Shown here one piece after another: positions 35,816 through 44,175 of a DNA stretch of 64,000 nucleotides. The translations under genes were made by a program, and so were the position numbers. This DNA is from an uncultured Clostridia bacterium (GTDB lineage Bacteria > Bacillota > Clostridia > TANB77 > CAG-508). The notes under the pieces were generated by a model. The model was given only the letters and a program-made list of their open reading frames with translations, was not told the origin of the DNA and did not search any database. How positions within the stretch are numbered: position 1 is the first letter of the stretch; every line of letters begins with the position of its first letter. The stretch spans positions 1-64,000 of the forward strand of contig CANQES010000001.1 of assembly GCA_947595555.1 (NCBI GenBank), read 5' to 3'.

Positions 35816-36127
35816 CTATGCCTTAACATATTCTCTTACACTCTTCTCAATATCTTTAATAGTAATATCATTCCTGTAAAATCTACATGCTCTATTTTTG
35901 CAGTATAATTCGTTTAATGCATAACATTGATTTCCTTTGTATGCAAAACAATCTTTGTTGCTTAAATCTCCTAATTTATCTACTACTATTAATTTAACTC
36001 CATCTATTACATTAACACTTCCTAATTGCTCCGCTTCCTGTTTTGTTATTTGTATTTCTTTTATTACTTTGCCTTGCAGTAATTGCATTGACATTATTCG
36101 TTTCTGTATTTTATCTTTTACATTCAA
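35816..36127 (-). CDS. Hypothetical phage protein with Cys motif
   Basis: 103 residues; CFAYKGNQCYALNELYCKN and CRFYRND form a Cys-rich motif common in small clostridial phage proteins. 10 bp before the regulator gene. Confidence 0.6.
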   Translation of the reverse strand: MNVKDKIQKRIMSMQLLQGKVIKEIQITKQEAEQLGSVNVIDGVKLIVVDKLGDLSNKDCFAYKGNQCYALNELYCKNRACRFYRNDITIKDIEKSVREYVKA

Positions 36128-36134
36128 ATTATCC

Positions 36135-36338
36135 TCACTTTCCTTTCAAAAATTTATATATAACTTGTTCAACAACTCTTAGTGCCTCATAGTTTGTTAT
36201 AAATCTGCCACTATGTCTGTTTCTTACTTCTGCTCGTATTATTCTTATATCCTGGTTATATTCTCTTCTATACATTTTTGCTATTTGCTCTTTACTTAAT
36301 CCTTTTCTCCATTTTTCTAGAATTTCTTTTTCGTTCAT
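36135..36338 (-). CDS. Small hypothetical protein with possible HTH
   Basis: 67 residues. EKWRKGLSKEQIAKMYRREY looks like a helix-turn-helix. No further evidence. Confidence 0.5.
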   Translation of the reverse strand: MNEKEILEKWRKGLSKEQIAKMYRREYNQDIRIIRAEVRNRHSGRFITNYEALRVVEQVIYKFLKGK

Positions 36339-36370
36339 ACTACACCTCTATTGTAGTATGAGCTGTTTTA

Positions 36371-36679
36371 TTATTTTTCTTCCAATAATTCTTGAGCTAA
36401 ATGTATTTTACCTTGTAAATATTTTGTTCTATTGCTTTCTTTTCCACTTTGATGTTCTAATAATAATTCATATTCTTCTTGAATTTTCTTCAATACATCT
36501 TCTATTTTCTTTTTAGGTATTGAATTTTTTAATGCTTTTAATACTGTTTCTATTGCTTCTGGTATCTTCATTATATCTTCAAATTCAGGATTATCTAAAT
36601 CTCCATAAGTTTTATATTCTTTCGCTATCTTCTTTAAATACACAATTGCTTCCTCTAATTCCATTTTATCTTCGTTCAT
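36371..36679 (-). CDS. Hypothetical helical protein
   Basis: 102 residues, acidic, helical, with KKKIEDVLKKIQEEYELLLE. Start overlaps the upstream stop by 4 bp. Unknown. Confidence 0.5.
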   Translation of the reverse strand: MNEDKMELEEAIVYLKKIAKEYKTYGDLDNPEFEDIMKIPEAIETVLKALKNSIPKKKIEDVLKKIQEEYELLLEHQSGKESNRTKYLQGKIHLAQELLEEK

Positions 36680-36861
36680 ATTTCCTCCAATCTAGCCTTG
36701 CAAGGCTTTTGATTTCCATTTTTATCATACTCAATTGTTGGATGAATATAACTTTGCATTTGTGACGGTTTCCATAGTTCATAATATCTTTTACATTTAT
36801 TTTGACAAATTGTATTTAAACATAATGTCATATCTTTTGCTACTGGTCTTAAATCTATCAT
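36676..36861 (-). CDS. Small Cys-containing hypothetical protein
   Basis: 61 residues, CLNTICQNKCKRYYELWKPS is a Cys-rich motif typical of small phage proteins. Part of the overlapping early operon. Confidence 0.55.
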   Translation of the reverse strand: MIDLRPVAKDMTLCLNTICQNKCKRYYELWKPSQMQSYIHPTIEYDKNGNQKPCKARLEEI

Positions 36862-36900
36862 ATTTCCTCCTAATTACTTGCCTTAAAATTATATATAGGC

Positions 36901-37413
36901 TTATTTTTCATATTCTCTTATATTTACTGGTCTAAAATTATTTCTATCTACACCAACATTATGACATAGTTTTCCCAATTCTTGTTCTAATTCTATATTC
37001 ATTGAATGAATATGTCCATATAAATGAATATATCCGTGCATTTTTCCATTATGTTCTGCTATTGGATAATGAAACATTACATATACTTTGCCATTATATT
37101 TTAATTGTTTATAATCGCATATTTCTTCAAATAATGTTCTATCGAATTTCTTATCTTTCAAAAAATTAGAATCATGATTTCCAATTATCAAAACTTTCTT
37201 TCCATTTAGTTGTTTTAATATTTCATTGGTTTTTTCTCCCCTATACCAACTAAAATCTCCTAAAACATATACAATGTCATCTGCTCCTACAGTATCGTTC
37301 CAATTTTTTATAAGTTCTCTATCCATCTCTTCAATATCTTTATATGGTCTATTTTCATATTGAATGATATTTTTATGTCCAAAATGTAGGTCTGATGTTA
37401 CAAAAATTTCCAT
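36901..37413 (-). CDS. Metallophosphoesterase
   Basis: 170 residues. Calcineurin-type motifs DLHFGHKNI, GDFSWYRGEK, GNHDSNF, FHYPIAEHN and GHIHSM. Hydrolyses a phosphoester; substrate unknown. Overlaps the upstream nucleotidyltransferase-like gene by 41 bp, so the two may act together on a nucleotide or RNA end. Confidence 0.9.
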   Translation of the reverse strand: MEIFVTSDLHFGHKNIIQYENRPYKDIEEMDRELIKNWNDTVGADDIVYVLGDFSWYRGEKTNEILKQLNGKKVLIIGNHDSNFLKDKKFDRTLFEEICDYKQLKYNGKVYVMFHYPIAEHNGKMHGYIHLYGHIHSMNIELEQELGKLCHNVGVDRNNFRPVNIREYEK

Positions 37414-38224
37414 ATTGTTTCACTCCTAAATCTTCTTTGAATTTTCTTTCTAACAAGTCAAACTTAACTTTATCTAGTATATCTATTCCTTTTTGATTTA
37501 TTATATCTTTCTCTGTTATATTTCTTTGCATAAAAGCCTTTGTATCTAAATCTGTTTTTTCTGCTAGAATTGTAGCTTCTTCTTCTGTCAAAATACCTTT
37601 TTTTATTTGTATTAAATATCCTTTTCTTTGGGAATTTAAGCATTGTTTATATGGCAATCCTGTAAAATATTCTTTAATAAAATCATTCATTCTTAGAATA
37701 TGATGTAATTGTTTTGGGTCATATCCGTACTTTTCTATCTTATCAACTATTGTAGGATAAGGGTGTTTTAATGCTTTTAATTTTTCTTTACTCATTCCAG
37801 CCATACATCTTAATGTTTGATTTATATTTATATGTGCAATTTCTTCTGCATTATCAAATAATACTTGTGTTATATCTTTGTATTTTTCATTTACTATTCT
37901 AAAATCACTAAATAGAGTTTCAACAAAATTTACATTTTGTTTTTTATAAGTTTCAAACATTACTCTAACATCTTTTACATCAATATGTTCGTTATTATCT
38001 AATACTAATGTTTTATTTATTGGTTGCTTGTTATATACAAAATCTTCAAATGAAGGTAATACTACTGCTTTTGTATCAATATCTGACATATAATCTTCAT
38101 CATATACATCTAATCCATAATTTTGAGAGCCTTGTAATGCTAGGAATACTATTTCATATCCTTTTTGTAATAGATAATCATGATGTTCTTGCACTCTTTT
38201 CATTATTTTTTCTTCTCTATGCAT
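37373..38224 (-). CDS. Nucleotidyltransferase-superfamily protein (RlaP-like)
   Basis: 283 residues. GSQNYGLDVYDEDYMSDIDT shows the GS and DxD motifs of polymerase-beta-type nucleotidyltransferases, and a helical C-terminal region follows. Family members occur in phages, often beside RNA repair or phosphoesterase genes. Confidence 0.8.
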   Translation of the reverse strand: MHREEKIMKRVQEHHDYLLQKGYEIVFLALQGSQNYGLDVYDEDYMSDIDTKAVVLPSFEDFVYNKQPINKTLVLDNNEHIDVKDVRVMFETYKKQNVNFVETLFSDFRIVNEKYKDITQVLFDNAEEIAHININQTLRCMAGMSKEKLKALKHPYPTIVDKIEKYGYDPKQLHHILRMNDFIKEYFTGLPYKQCLNSQRKGYLIQIKKGILTEEEATILAEKTDLDTKAFMQRNITEKDIINQKGIDILDKVKFDLLERKFKEDLGVKQYGNFCNIRPTFWT

Positions 38225-38233
38225 ACTTTCCTC

Positions 38234-38569
38234 CTACTTTTCACTTATTAAAAAATCATATAATTTCTCTGCTGTAGATAAATCTATAATTGTTCCGTCT
38301 TTTTCAGTTATACAACCATCTTCGTATTTTTTGCCATATTCTAAATCATATATCCACCAACTTATTGTATCTACATCATCAAACATTATTTCTAATAGCT
38401 TTATTACTATATCTTCATGACATATCATTAAGCTACCTGAATTTGTGAAGTCTGATATTATACAATCTGTACTTTCTTTTATTATTTTATCTATCTTATT
38501 TTTTATCATTTCTGTTTCTTCTAGTCTTTTCATTATTCTTATAAATTCTTCTTTACTAATCTTTGTCAT
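38234..38569 (-). CDS. Hypothetical protein, 111 residues
   Basis: Helical N-terminus, acidic, with WWIYDLEYGKKYEDGCITEK. Start overlaps the yopX-like stop (ATGA). Confidence 0.55.
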   Translation of the reverse strand: MTKISKEEFIRIMKRLEETEMIKNKIDKIIKESTDCIISDFTNSGSLMICHEDIVIKLLEIMFDDVDTISWWIYDLEYGKKYEDGCITEKDGTIIDLSTAEKLYDFLISEK

Positions 38570-38973
38570 GATTCCACCTCCAATAATTTTGAATTATCAT
38601 ATATGTTTCCTATTACTTCTATATCACTATTCCAATATGTAAGTCCTACTGTACTACTATTTCCATTTTGCCTTCCTTGAAACCCATTATCTATCCATTC
38701 AACAATATATAATATTTTTTTATCTCCTAATGAAACTATATCTCCCTCAAATATCTTCTTTCCGTTTTTATCTTTTAGTCCTGTGTATTGTCCTACTGTT
38801 GTTTCATTAACAAATTGTGAGTTATATTCTTTATCTTGAATTTGATAATATCTTTCTGTTCTTACGTATTGTCCATTTGATTTTTCAATATCTTGATGTC
38901 CTGTTTGCCTTAGCCATCCATAAATCCATTTACCATTATCTATTCTTTTCCCTCTAAACCCTATCTCTCTCAT
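38566..38973 (-). CDS. YopX-family protein
   Basis: 135 residues; REIGFRGKRIDNGKWIYGWL and QYTGLKDKNGKKIFEGDIVS are diagnostic. Common in Firmicute phages; function unknown. Confidence 0.92.
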   Translation of the reverse strand: MREIGFRGKRIDNGKWIYGWLRQTGHQDIEKSNGQYVRTERYYQIQDKEYNSQFVNETTVGQYTGLKDKNGKKIFEGDIVSLGDKKILYIVEWIDNGFQGRQNGNSSTVGLTYWNSDIEVIGNIYDNSKLLEVES

Positions 38974-39006
38974 ATTTCCTCCTACTTAAAATCATTTACT
39001 TTTATT

Positions 39007-39288
39007 TTAACAATTAGCCTTCAAGTAATCTAACAATGCTAACCAACATTCTTCATCACATTTATCGCCATATCCGTAATTTTTTTGTTGTTCTATGTCT
39101 CTTAAAATTACTTTTTTGTCCTTTTCAAGTAATAAATGTGTATTATTTCTTATAAATTCACAAGTCCAGTCTACCATATATGTTCTTCTTCCTAAAGCAT
39201 ATCTTACAGAACCTACTAACATTGCACTTATATCTTCTATTTCCCCGTTTATTGTTATTGGAGTTTGTATTTTATGATATTCTTCCAT
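39007..39288 (-). CDS. Hypothetical protein, 93 residues
   Basis: Contains AMLVGSVRYALGRRTYMVDW and KCDEECWLALLDYL, a pattern met in phage early regions. Starts directly after the upstream stop. Confidence 0.6.
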   Translation of the reverse strand: MEEYHKIQTPITINGEIEDISAMLVGSVRYALGRRTYMVDWTCEFIRNNTHLLLEKDKKVILRDIEQQKNYGYGDKCDEECWLALLDYLKANC

Positions 39289-39679
39289 TTAATTTTCCTC
39301 CAATCCTAGTTCTTTTAAGGTATATTTTTTATTTTCTTCTAAATCTTTAAAGTAATCTGTAGTATAGTACGTACAAAACCCTGTACCTTGTCCATCATTA
39401 AGCGTTATCGTAATTGATTTACTTTCATTAAATCCTTTTTTTATATATTTAATATTAAGGGGAGACATTTTTATATATTGTCTCAAAAACTCTCTTTCTT
39501 CTTCTGTCAATAACTCTTTCTTTTCTTCTACTACTTCATATTTTGGTCGTTCTATTTTTAAGATTTGATATTTTTCATTATTTTTTAATTGTTCTATTCG
39601 ATTTAAATTGTCTACTATTTCTACGTATAATTTTTCTTGAATTTTATACGTAATTCTATCGCCGAACTTGTATATCCAT
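39289..39679 (-). CDS. Hypothetical protein with CGG +1 shift, about 129 residues
   Basis: ATG 39677-39679 follows the upstream TAA directly and AGAGGAA lies 7 nt before it. Read straight: MDIQVRR and stop. The frame that covers 39289-39674 has no start codon. Skipping the C of the in-frame CGG at 39662-39664 joins them: MDIQV-GDRITYKIQEKLYV... through LTEEEREFLRQYIKMSPLNI to the end. Function unknown. Confidence 0.75.
39662..39664 (-). other. In-frame CGG +1 shift site 6
   Basis: GTT-CGG-CGA-TAG becomes GTT-GGC-GAT-AGA. The long downstream frame otherwise lacks a start. Confidence 0.8.
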
Positions 39680-39859
39680 TTACTTTTCCTCTAACTTTCT
39701 CCCACACATTGGGCAATAATTTATATTTATTTTCATTTTGTGTCCATACCAATCTATATTAAGTATTTTTTCATGAGGTTTGTCAAAAATACATATATGA
39801 GCATTTTTATCTAATGGCTTGTACCAACCATCAAAATCTTCTTGACAATATTTACACAT
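39680..39859 (-). CDS. Small zinc-ribbon protein, 59 residues
   Basis: MCKYCQEDFDGWYKPLDKNA at the start and YCPMCGRKLEEK at the end form two CX2C knuckles, a common phage pattern. Stop TAA abuts the next ATG. Confidence 0.7.
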   Translation of the reverse strand: MCKYCQEDFDGWYKPLDKNAHICIFDKPHEKILNIDWYGHKMKININYCPMCGRKLEEK

Positions 39860-40066
39860 TTACTTTTTCTCCTCTATAATTATTTCTCCCACAGTTTGCA
39901 TTCCTGCAAATACTGTAAGTGTTCCTTTTTTATTTTCCAATATATCAATATTGTGACTTAATAAATATGGTTTTACTTCACTTATTAACCAATCATAGTT
40001 TAAATATTTTCTAATTCTTGTAAAATTGGCTTTATTTCTTCCTATATTCTTAAATATTATTTTCAT
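39860..40066 (-). CDS. Small hypothetical protein
   Basis: 68 residues, basic N-terminus (FKNIGRNKANFTRIRKYLNY), beta-strands at the end. Overlaps the upstream gene by 17 bp. Confidence 0.5.
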   Translation of the reverse strand: MKIIFKNIGRNKANFTRIRKYLNYDWLISEVKPYLLSHNIDILENKKGTLTVFAGMQTVGEIIIEEKK

Positions 40067-40460
40067 TTTCTTCCTCTACTTTCTTTTCAAAATATTGTTT
40101 TACTTCTACTTTATCTCCTAGAATTAATGGCTCATCTTTTTCAATATTCCATATTGTTAATCCTGCTAATTGTTCTGCAATTTTATCTATTATTTCATTT
40201 TGCTTTCTTATTTCTTTATATAACTTAACTGCTTCGCCTTTTATCTCATCTATCATATTTACAGCATAGTTGTGTTCCATTTCTCTTGCTTCTACTTTAA
40301 ATTCTAATTGTTCCATGTATTGTATAGCACCTTTTAAAATTTCTATATCTTCTTTAAAGTCGTTATTAGATAACCCGCACTCATTTGCTTCCATTGTATT
40401 AAATAACATTTTTCTTAATCCTTCTTTTATCTTTTCTATTTCTTCTTTACTCATATTCAT
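40050..40460 (-). CDS. Hypothetical helical protein
   Basis: 136 residues, coiled-coil rich (INMIDEIKGEAVKLYKEIRK), acidic. Unknown. Confidence 0.5.
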   Translation of the reverse strand: MNMSKEEIEKIKEGLRKMLFNTMEANECGLSNNDFKEDIEILKGAIQYMEQLEFKVEAREMEHNYAVNMIDEIKGEAVKLYKEIRKQNEIIDKIAEQLAGLTIWNIEKDEPLILGDKVEVKQYFEKKVEEENENNI

Positions 40461-40739
40461 TCACCTTCTTTCCAAATATTGTTTTCTATATTTACACATT
40501 TTACATATTTCTGCTGCTTCATTTTGTTTTTGAATATAGCCTTTCCAGTATATTGATTCTTTTTCTTGTTCTAGTTCTTTTGTGTATTGTAAAAGTGTTC
40601 TTATTGCAGATATATCCTCAATTTCTACATAACAGTCAGCACATATTTTATTTTCTTGACATTCCTTATTATTTTTACAAAATTCTACTATTGAATTACA
40701 TTTTTCTTTTGCTTTTTCTATTTCTTCTTTACTTGACAT
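40461..40739 (-). CDS. Hypothetical Cys-containing protein
   Basis: 92 residues; CKNNKECQENKICADCYVEI and ICKMCKYRKQYLERR could bind zinc. Ends 1 bp before the next gene. Confidence 0.5.
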   Translation of the reverse strand: MSSKEEIEKAKEKCNSIVEFCKNNKECQENKICADCYVEIEDISAIRTLLQYTKELEQEKESIYWKGYIQKQNEAAEICKMCKYRKQYLERR

Positions 40740-40750
40740 CTAATACACTC

Positions 40751-40978
40751 CTATTCTTTCCATAATCGTATGGCCACTTTAACTCCTGAACATTCTTTTT
40801 TTCGTGGTTTTCGTCCTGGTCTCTTTCCTGTATCAGCTATTTTTTTATTGGCTGGACAAGCCCAAAAATAAACTGTTCTTCTTTTTACATTAAAATGTTC
40901 CATACATTCTTCAATTGTTCCAACAAATATTTCTTTATTTCCTTTATAAATGGAATACTCTTTTCTTACTTTACTCAT
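40751..40978 (-). CDS. Small basic protein with HTH-like motif
   Basis: 75 residues; FVGTIEECMEHFNVKRRTVY resembles a helix-turn-helix followed by a basic tail (GKRPGRKPRKK). Possible DNA-binding protein. Confidence 0.55.
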   Translation of the reverse strand: MSKVRKEYSIYKGNKEIFVGTIEECMEHFNVKRRTVYFWACPANKKIADTGKRPGRKPRKKECSGVKVAIRLWKE

Positions 40979-40993
40979 TCCACCCTAGCTCCT

Positions 40994-41158
40994 TTACTTT
41001 CCTATTATTTTGAATCCATTAAATTTTGCTACTTGTAATTCTTGTTTTGTTATCCATTTTTGCCATTTACCACATTCGCCACAATATAATCCTCTTCTGG
41101 TTCCTTGTATTTCTACAAATAATTTGTTACTGTTACACTTATTACATTTTGTTTGCAT
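40994..41158 (-). CDS. Small zinc-ribbon protein, 54 residues
   Basis: MQTKCNKCNSNKLFVEIQGT then LYCGECGKWQKW: CX2C...CX2C ribbon. Operon position supports it. Confidence 0.6.
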   Translation of the reverse strand: MQTKCNKCNSNKLFVEIQGTRRGLYCGECGKWQKWITKQELQVAKFNGFKIIGK

Positions 41159-41175
41159 ATTGTTCCTCCTCAATT

Positions 41176-41682
41176 TTATATTCTACACTTGCAAAACTTT
41201 CTTTTGTTACGCCATTCTTTTTGATATTTTAAAATTCTTTTCTTATTTTTTTGATAATATATTCTTGCATATTTATTTCTTCCTTCTCTTGTAGAATGAT
41301 TTATTTTTTCTTGTTTGTATTTTCTAAAAGGCTCTTGTTTTAATACTTTAAATCTATGTATTACATTTTCTTTAGGGGTAACCCACTCAAGATTATCAAC
41401 ACAGTTATTGGTTTTATCTCCATCTTTATGATTGATTTCTAAAATTGGTTTCATTATAAAATTTTCTGCAACTAACTTATGAATACTTATTCTTTTCATT
41501 TTATTATTTTTATATAAATTTACATATTCATATCCTATATTGCTTTTACATGGTTTCAATCTCTTTTTATATCTAAATAAACTTCTTACTTTTCCTAAAT
41601 TGCTAACTTGATATAAACCTTCATATCCTTTAACATCTTTCCAAACTTCCTCATATTCTCCAACTTCAATTTTATCTTCCAT
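41176..41682 (-). CDS. NUMOD4/HNH homing-type endonuclease
   Basis: 168 residues; ATG 41680-41682 behind GGAGGC. NUMOD4 (EEVWKDVKGYEGLYQVSNLG), then HNH core HKLVAENF...LEINHKDGDKTNNCVDNLEW. C-terminus basic. Free-standing homing endonucleases of this type are frequent in phages. Confidence 0.9.
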   Translation of the reverse strand: MEDKIEVGEYEEVWKDVKGYEGLYQVSNLGKVRSLFRYKKRLKPCKSNIGYEYVNLYKNNKMKRISIHKLVAENFIMKPILEINHKDGDKTNNCVDNLEWVTPKENVIHRFKVLKQEPFRKYKQEKINHSTREGRNKYARIYYQKNKKRILKYQKEWRNKRKFCKCRI

Positions 41683-41851
41683 AATTGCCTCCAAATACAC
41701 TCAAAAATTGATTTACTATATTATCTGTTGTATTGTCATGTATAAATAAAGGACAATTCCTACAAGTATAATCATCTACAGCTTTATTTTTTAAACTACA
41801 TACCCAATATTTAGTAGTGTTGCCTTCTATTTTTGCGTGTTTACAAGCCAT
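41672..41851 (-). CDS. Small Cys-motif protein, 59 residues
   Basis: MACKHAKIEGNTTKYWVCSL then CRNCPLFIH: Cys-rich pattern common in phages. Overlaps the HNH start by 11 bp. Confidence 0.6.
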   Translation of the reverse strand: MACKHAKIEGNTTKYWVCSLKNKAVDDYTCRNCPLFIHDNTTDNIVNQFLSVFGGNYGR

Positions 41852-41860
41852 TGTTACCTC

Positions 41861-42118
41861 CTATTCCTCTGGCATTTCGTATTTTGGACTACAAATTCCT
41901 TCTGGTTGACCCATTTTTAAATTTTCCCAATTTGCATACCTATCAATTATTTCTTGCGTTACTTCTTTTGCTCTTTCTTCTGTTTTATATCCTCCAAAAC
42001 TTCCGCCACCTACAGACCTTATTTCATATTGCAATCCTTCATCAGTACTAAAATTTTGCTGTATATAAAATTCTAATCTTTGTGTGATTTTTGATTTATC
42101 TTGACTAACTATTATCAT
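41861..42118 (-). CDS. Hypothetical protein, 85 residues
   Basis: SVGGGSFGGYKTEERAKEVT suggests a small alpha/beta protein. Start overlaps upstream stop (ATGA). Confidence 0.5.
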   Translation of the reverse strand: MIIVSQDKSKITQRLEFYIQQNFSTDEGLQYEIRSVGGGSFGGYKTEERAKEVTQEIIDRYANWENLKMGQPEGICSPKYEMPEE

Positions 42119-42342
42119 TTCTTTTCCTCCTTCAATGCTTTATAATATCTTTCTTTGTCTAACTGGTCCTTTAAATCTACTATCTCAATAGCTTGTCTAT
42201 TAATTTTTTCTTCATATTCTGTATTTTTACACCAATATCCTAATAAAAATCCAAATATAAAAACAATTAAAATTAATAAAAATGTCTTTGCCTTTTGTTC
42301 CATTTCATATATTTCTAAATCAAAATTCTTTGTCTTTTTCAT
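42115..42342 (-). CDS. Small single-pass membrane protein
   Basis: 75 residues; hydrophobic helix FLLILIVFIFGFLLGYWCKN at about 20-40, coiled coil after it. Resembles phage Rz-like or accessory membrane proteins but lies in the early operon. Confidence 0.5.
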   Translation of the reverse strand: MKKTKNFDLEIYEMEQKAKTFLLILIVFIFGFLLGYWCKNTEYEEKINRQAIEIVDLKDQLDKERYYKALKEEKK

Positions 42343-42499
42343 TCTTTTATCATCTCCTGTATTCCTAAAATTTGTTTTATTTTTTGTATTGGATCATCTG
42401 CATATTTACATTCATTTGTTCCTTTAAAATTAGGATCTTCAAAGGCGATTGCATCCGTAAACATGATTTGCATTTTCCTTGTAATTCTTTATAAAACAT
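42339..42499 (-). CDS. Small Cys-rich protein with two +1 shifts (CGG, then CTT-TGA)
   Basis: ATG 42497-42499. Read straight it leaves the motif at codon 15. Skipping C of CGG (42455-42457) gives MFYKELQGKCKSCL-GCNRL, then CTT-TGA-A; skipping the T gives EDPNFKGTNECKYADDPIQK and on to a TGA at 42339 that overlaps the next ATG. CX2CXGCXXLEDPNFKG is a known small-phage-protein pattern, so both shifts are needed. CTT-TGA is the slip site of the RF2 gene. Confidence 0.75.
42439..42444 (-). other. CTT-TGA +1 shift site, RF2-like
   Basis: CGC-CTT-TGA-AGA becomes CGC-CTT-GAA-GAT-CCT. Same slip codons as the prfB frameshift, but no Shine-Dalgarno-like stimulator is visible upstream. Confidence 0.6.
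42455..42457 (-). other. In-frame CGG +1 shift site 7
   Basis: TGT-TTA-CGG-ATG becomes TGT-TTA-GGA-TGC; restores the Gly of the CXGC motif. Confidence 0.8.
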
Positions 42500-43214
42500 C
42501 AGCTTCCTCCTTTTTTATAAATCTTCCTTTACAATCTCTTTTTAAATTTGTTTTTCTGAAATGTCCTAAATTGCCTTTATAAATTAATTTATCATCTCTA
42601 TACCCTTTATCATATCTATCTATAAGAACATGTGCTTTTATTCCGTACTGTTTTTCAAATTCATAAGCAGACTTTTTTTCTTCATATATTACAATTTTTC
42701 TAGTTACTCTTTTATTATTTGCTTGTTCTTTCCACGTTGCCCATCTACAATTATTGGGTTCATAATTTCCATCTACATCAATTCTATCTATTGTTAATTT
42801 AGATGTATATCCATTATTTATTGCCCAATTATAGAAATTCATGAAATTTGTTAACCAATCTTCACATACTTTTATTCCTCTTTTTCCATAGTTTTTATAA
42901 AATTGATTATTTTTATTATTGCATCTGTCTTTCATATCAGCCCATATTTGATAAATTCTTGTTTTTGACAATCCATGTGTTTTTGGCTTTCCCCAGAATT
43001 TACTTAAATTTCTTAATTCACATTCTTTTCTATAACAACCACAACTTGTCGTATCTCCTCGTGTCAAATATGTTGTAGGAACTATTTTTTTATTTCCACA
43101 ATCACATAAACATAGCCATAATTTTTTCCTATTTTTATCAGTTTCTACATATTTTATTACCGTCAATCTTCCAAATCGTTTATTAGTTAAATCTACTCCT
43201 TTTATTTTTATCAC
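42489..43214 (-). CDS. HNH homing-type endonuclease
   Basis: About 241 residues. VDLTNKRFGRLTVIKYVETD is the usual N-terminus; CDCGNKK...TTSCGCYRKE is a zinc-binding part; LTIDRIDVDGNYEPNNCRWA is the HNH-type core; KRDCKGRFIKKEE ends it. The frame is open to 43253, but that start codon belongs to a separate small ORF; the GTG at 43212-43214 overlaps that ORF's TGA. Confidence 0.85.
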   Translation of the reverse strand: MIKIKGVDLTNKRFGRLTVIKYVETDKNRKKLWLCLCDCGNKKIVPTTYLTRGDTTSCGCYRKECELRNLSKFWGKPKTHGLSKTRIYQIWADMKDRCNNKNNQFYKNYGKRGIKVCEDWLTNFMNFYNWAINNGYTSKLTIDRIDVDGNYEPNNCRWATWKEQANNKRVTRKIVIYEEKKSAYEFEKQYGIKAHVLIDRYDKGYRDDKLIYKGNLGHFRKTNLKRDCKGRFIKKEEADVL

Positions 43215-43253
43215 TCCTTTGCACATTTTCCGTGTTAATTGTGGATAATTCAT
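43211..43253 (-). CDS. Short ORF with an in-frame CGG (ambiguous shift)
   Basis: A GGAGTAGCTT site precedes ATG-AAT-TAT (MNYPQLT), then CGG. Straight reading enters the HNH frame; a +1 shift gives GKCAKE and TGA overlapping the HNH GTG. It may be the remnant of a gene displaced by the endonuclease. Neither reading is proven. Confidence 0.35.
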
Positions 43254-43263
43254 AAGCTACTCC

Positions 43264-43584
43264 TTAAATTGTTGGTATATGGTTCATATTTAATTGTTCA
43301 AAGCCTTCTTGAGTTATCTTATAAACTGCAACCATTTTTCCTGTATAATTACATTTTTTCTTGTCTACAACTTCTACCATTCCCATTTGTTCTAATTCTG
43401 TAAGTCTAGGTGCTGTATAATTTCGCTCCGTACTTGGAATAAGTTGTAAATCAAATAATTCTACTGCTATTTCTTTTGCTGTTTTTTCTCCTGATATAAG
43501 TCTATCTATTATCTGTTCATACCTTATTTTTCTTTTTGGTTTTATATCTTCAAAACTCATTTGTCTTGTAAATTCAGTAATCAT
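43264..43584 (-). CDS. Winged-helix protein
   Basis: 106 residues. YEQIIDRLISGEKTAKEIAV ... APRLTELEQMGMVEVVDKKK is a MarR/LexA-like winged helix seen in phage replication regions. Confidence 0.7.
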   Translation of the reverse strand: MITEFTRQMSFEDIKPKRKIRYEQIIDRLISGEKTAKEIAVELFDLQLIPSTERNYTAPRLTELEQMGMVEVVDKKKCNYTGKMVAVYKITQEGFEQLNMNHIPTI

Positions 43585-43598
43585 TTGTTACCACTTCC

Positions 43599-44120
43599 TT
43601 ACTTTAGCATCATTAACTCATTAAATAATCCATTCTGTCCTTCTATACTTAATTTGTTATATTCTTCTTCTTGCTTACATTCATTAATAATTTTGATTTT
43701 TTCTCCAAACGACTTCCCTTCGATTTTGCTTTTATATTTATTAAATAAAAAAATATAAATGTCTTTATCTAGTCTATTTATGTTGGACACATTAGCTGTC
43801 GTTTGTACTGTCATTTGTACTGTCGTTTCTACTGTAAAATTTACAGTATTTATTTTGTATTGATTTGGACTTCCTTTTTTGCCTTTTTTATATTCAAACA
43901 ACCCTGCATTTAATAAGTTGTCCCTACACCTAATAAATGTTTTTTCACTTTCAATTTGCATAATGCTCATTAATCGATGGTTATCTACTGTAACCCATTC
44001 GCTCCACCCACATCTGTTAAATAATGATATTAACTTATACCATAATAACTGCGATGAGATTGGCAAATAGTTAGTTTCGAGCCATCTCTCAAAGGCATTA
44101 ATCAAATCTATGTATGTCAT
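43599..44120 (-). CDS. Replisome organizer-like protein (DnaD N-terminal type)
   Basis: 173 residues. LLWYKLISLFNRCGWSEWVT and SEKTFIRCRDNLLNAGLFEY match the winged-helix N-domain of phage replication initiators. Likely binds the phage origin and loads host helicase. A Thr-rich linker and charged C-terminus follow. Confidence 0.78.
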   Translation of the reverse strand: MTYIDLINAFERWLETNYLPISSQLLWYKLISLFNRCGWSEWVTVDNHRLMSIMQIESEKTFIRCRDNLLNAGLFEYKKGKKGSPNQYKINTVNFTVETTVQMTVQTTANVSNINRLDKDIYIFLFNKYKSKIEGKSFGEKIKIINECKQEEEYNKLSIEGQNGLFNELMMLK

Positions 44121-44175
44121 AATGTTCTTCTCCTTTTGTAAAATATAAGGCTAGTTTTATGCCTAGCCCTGTTGT

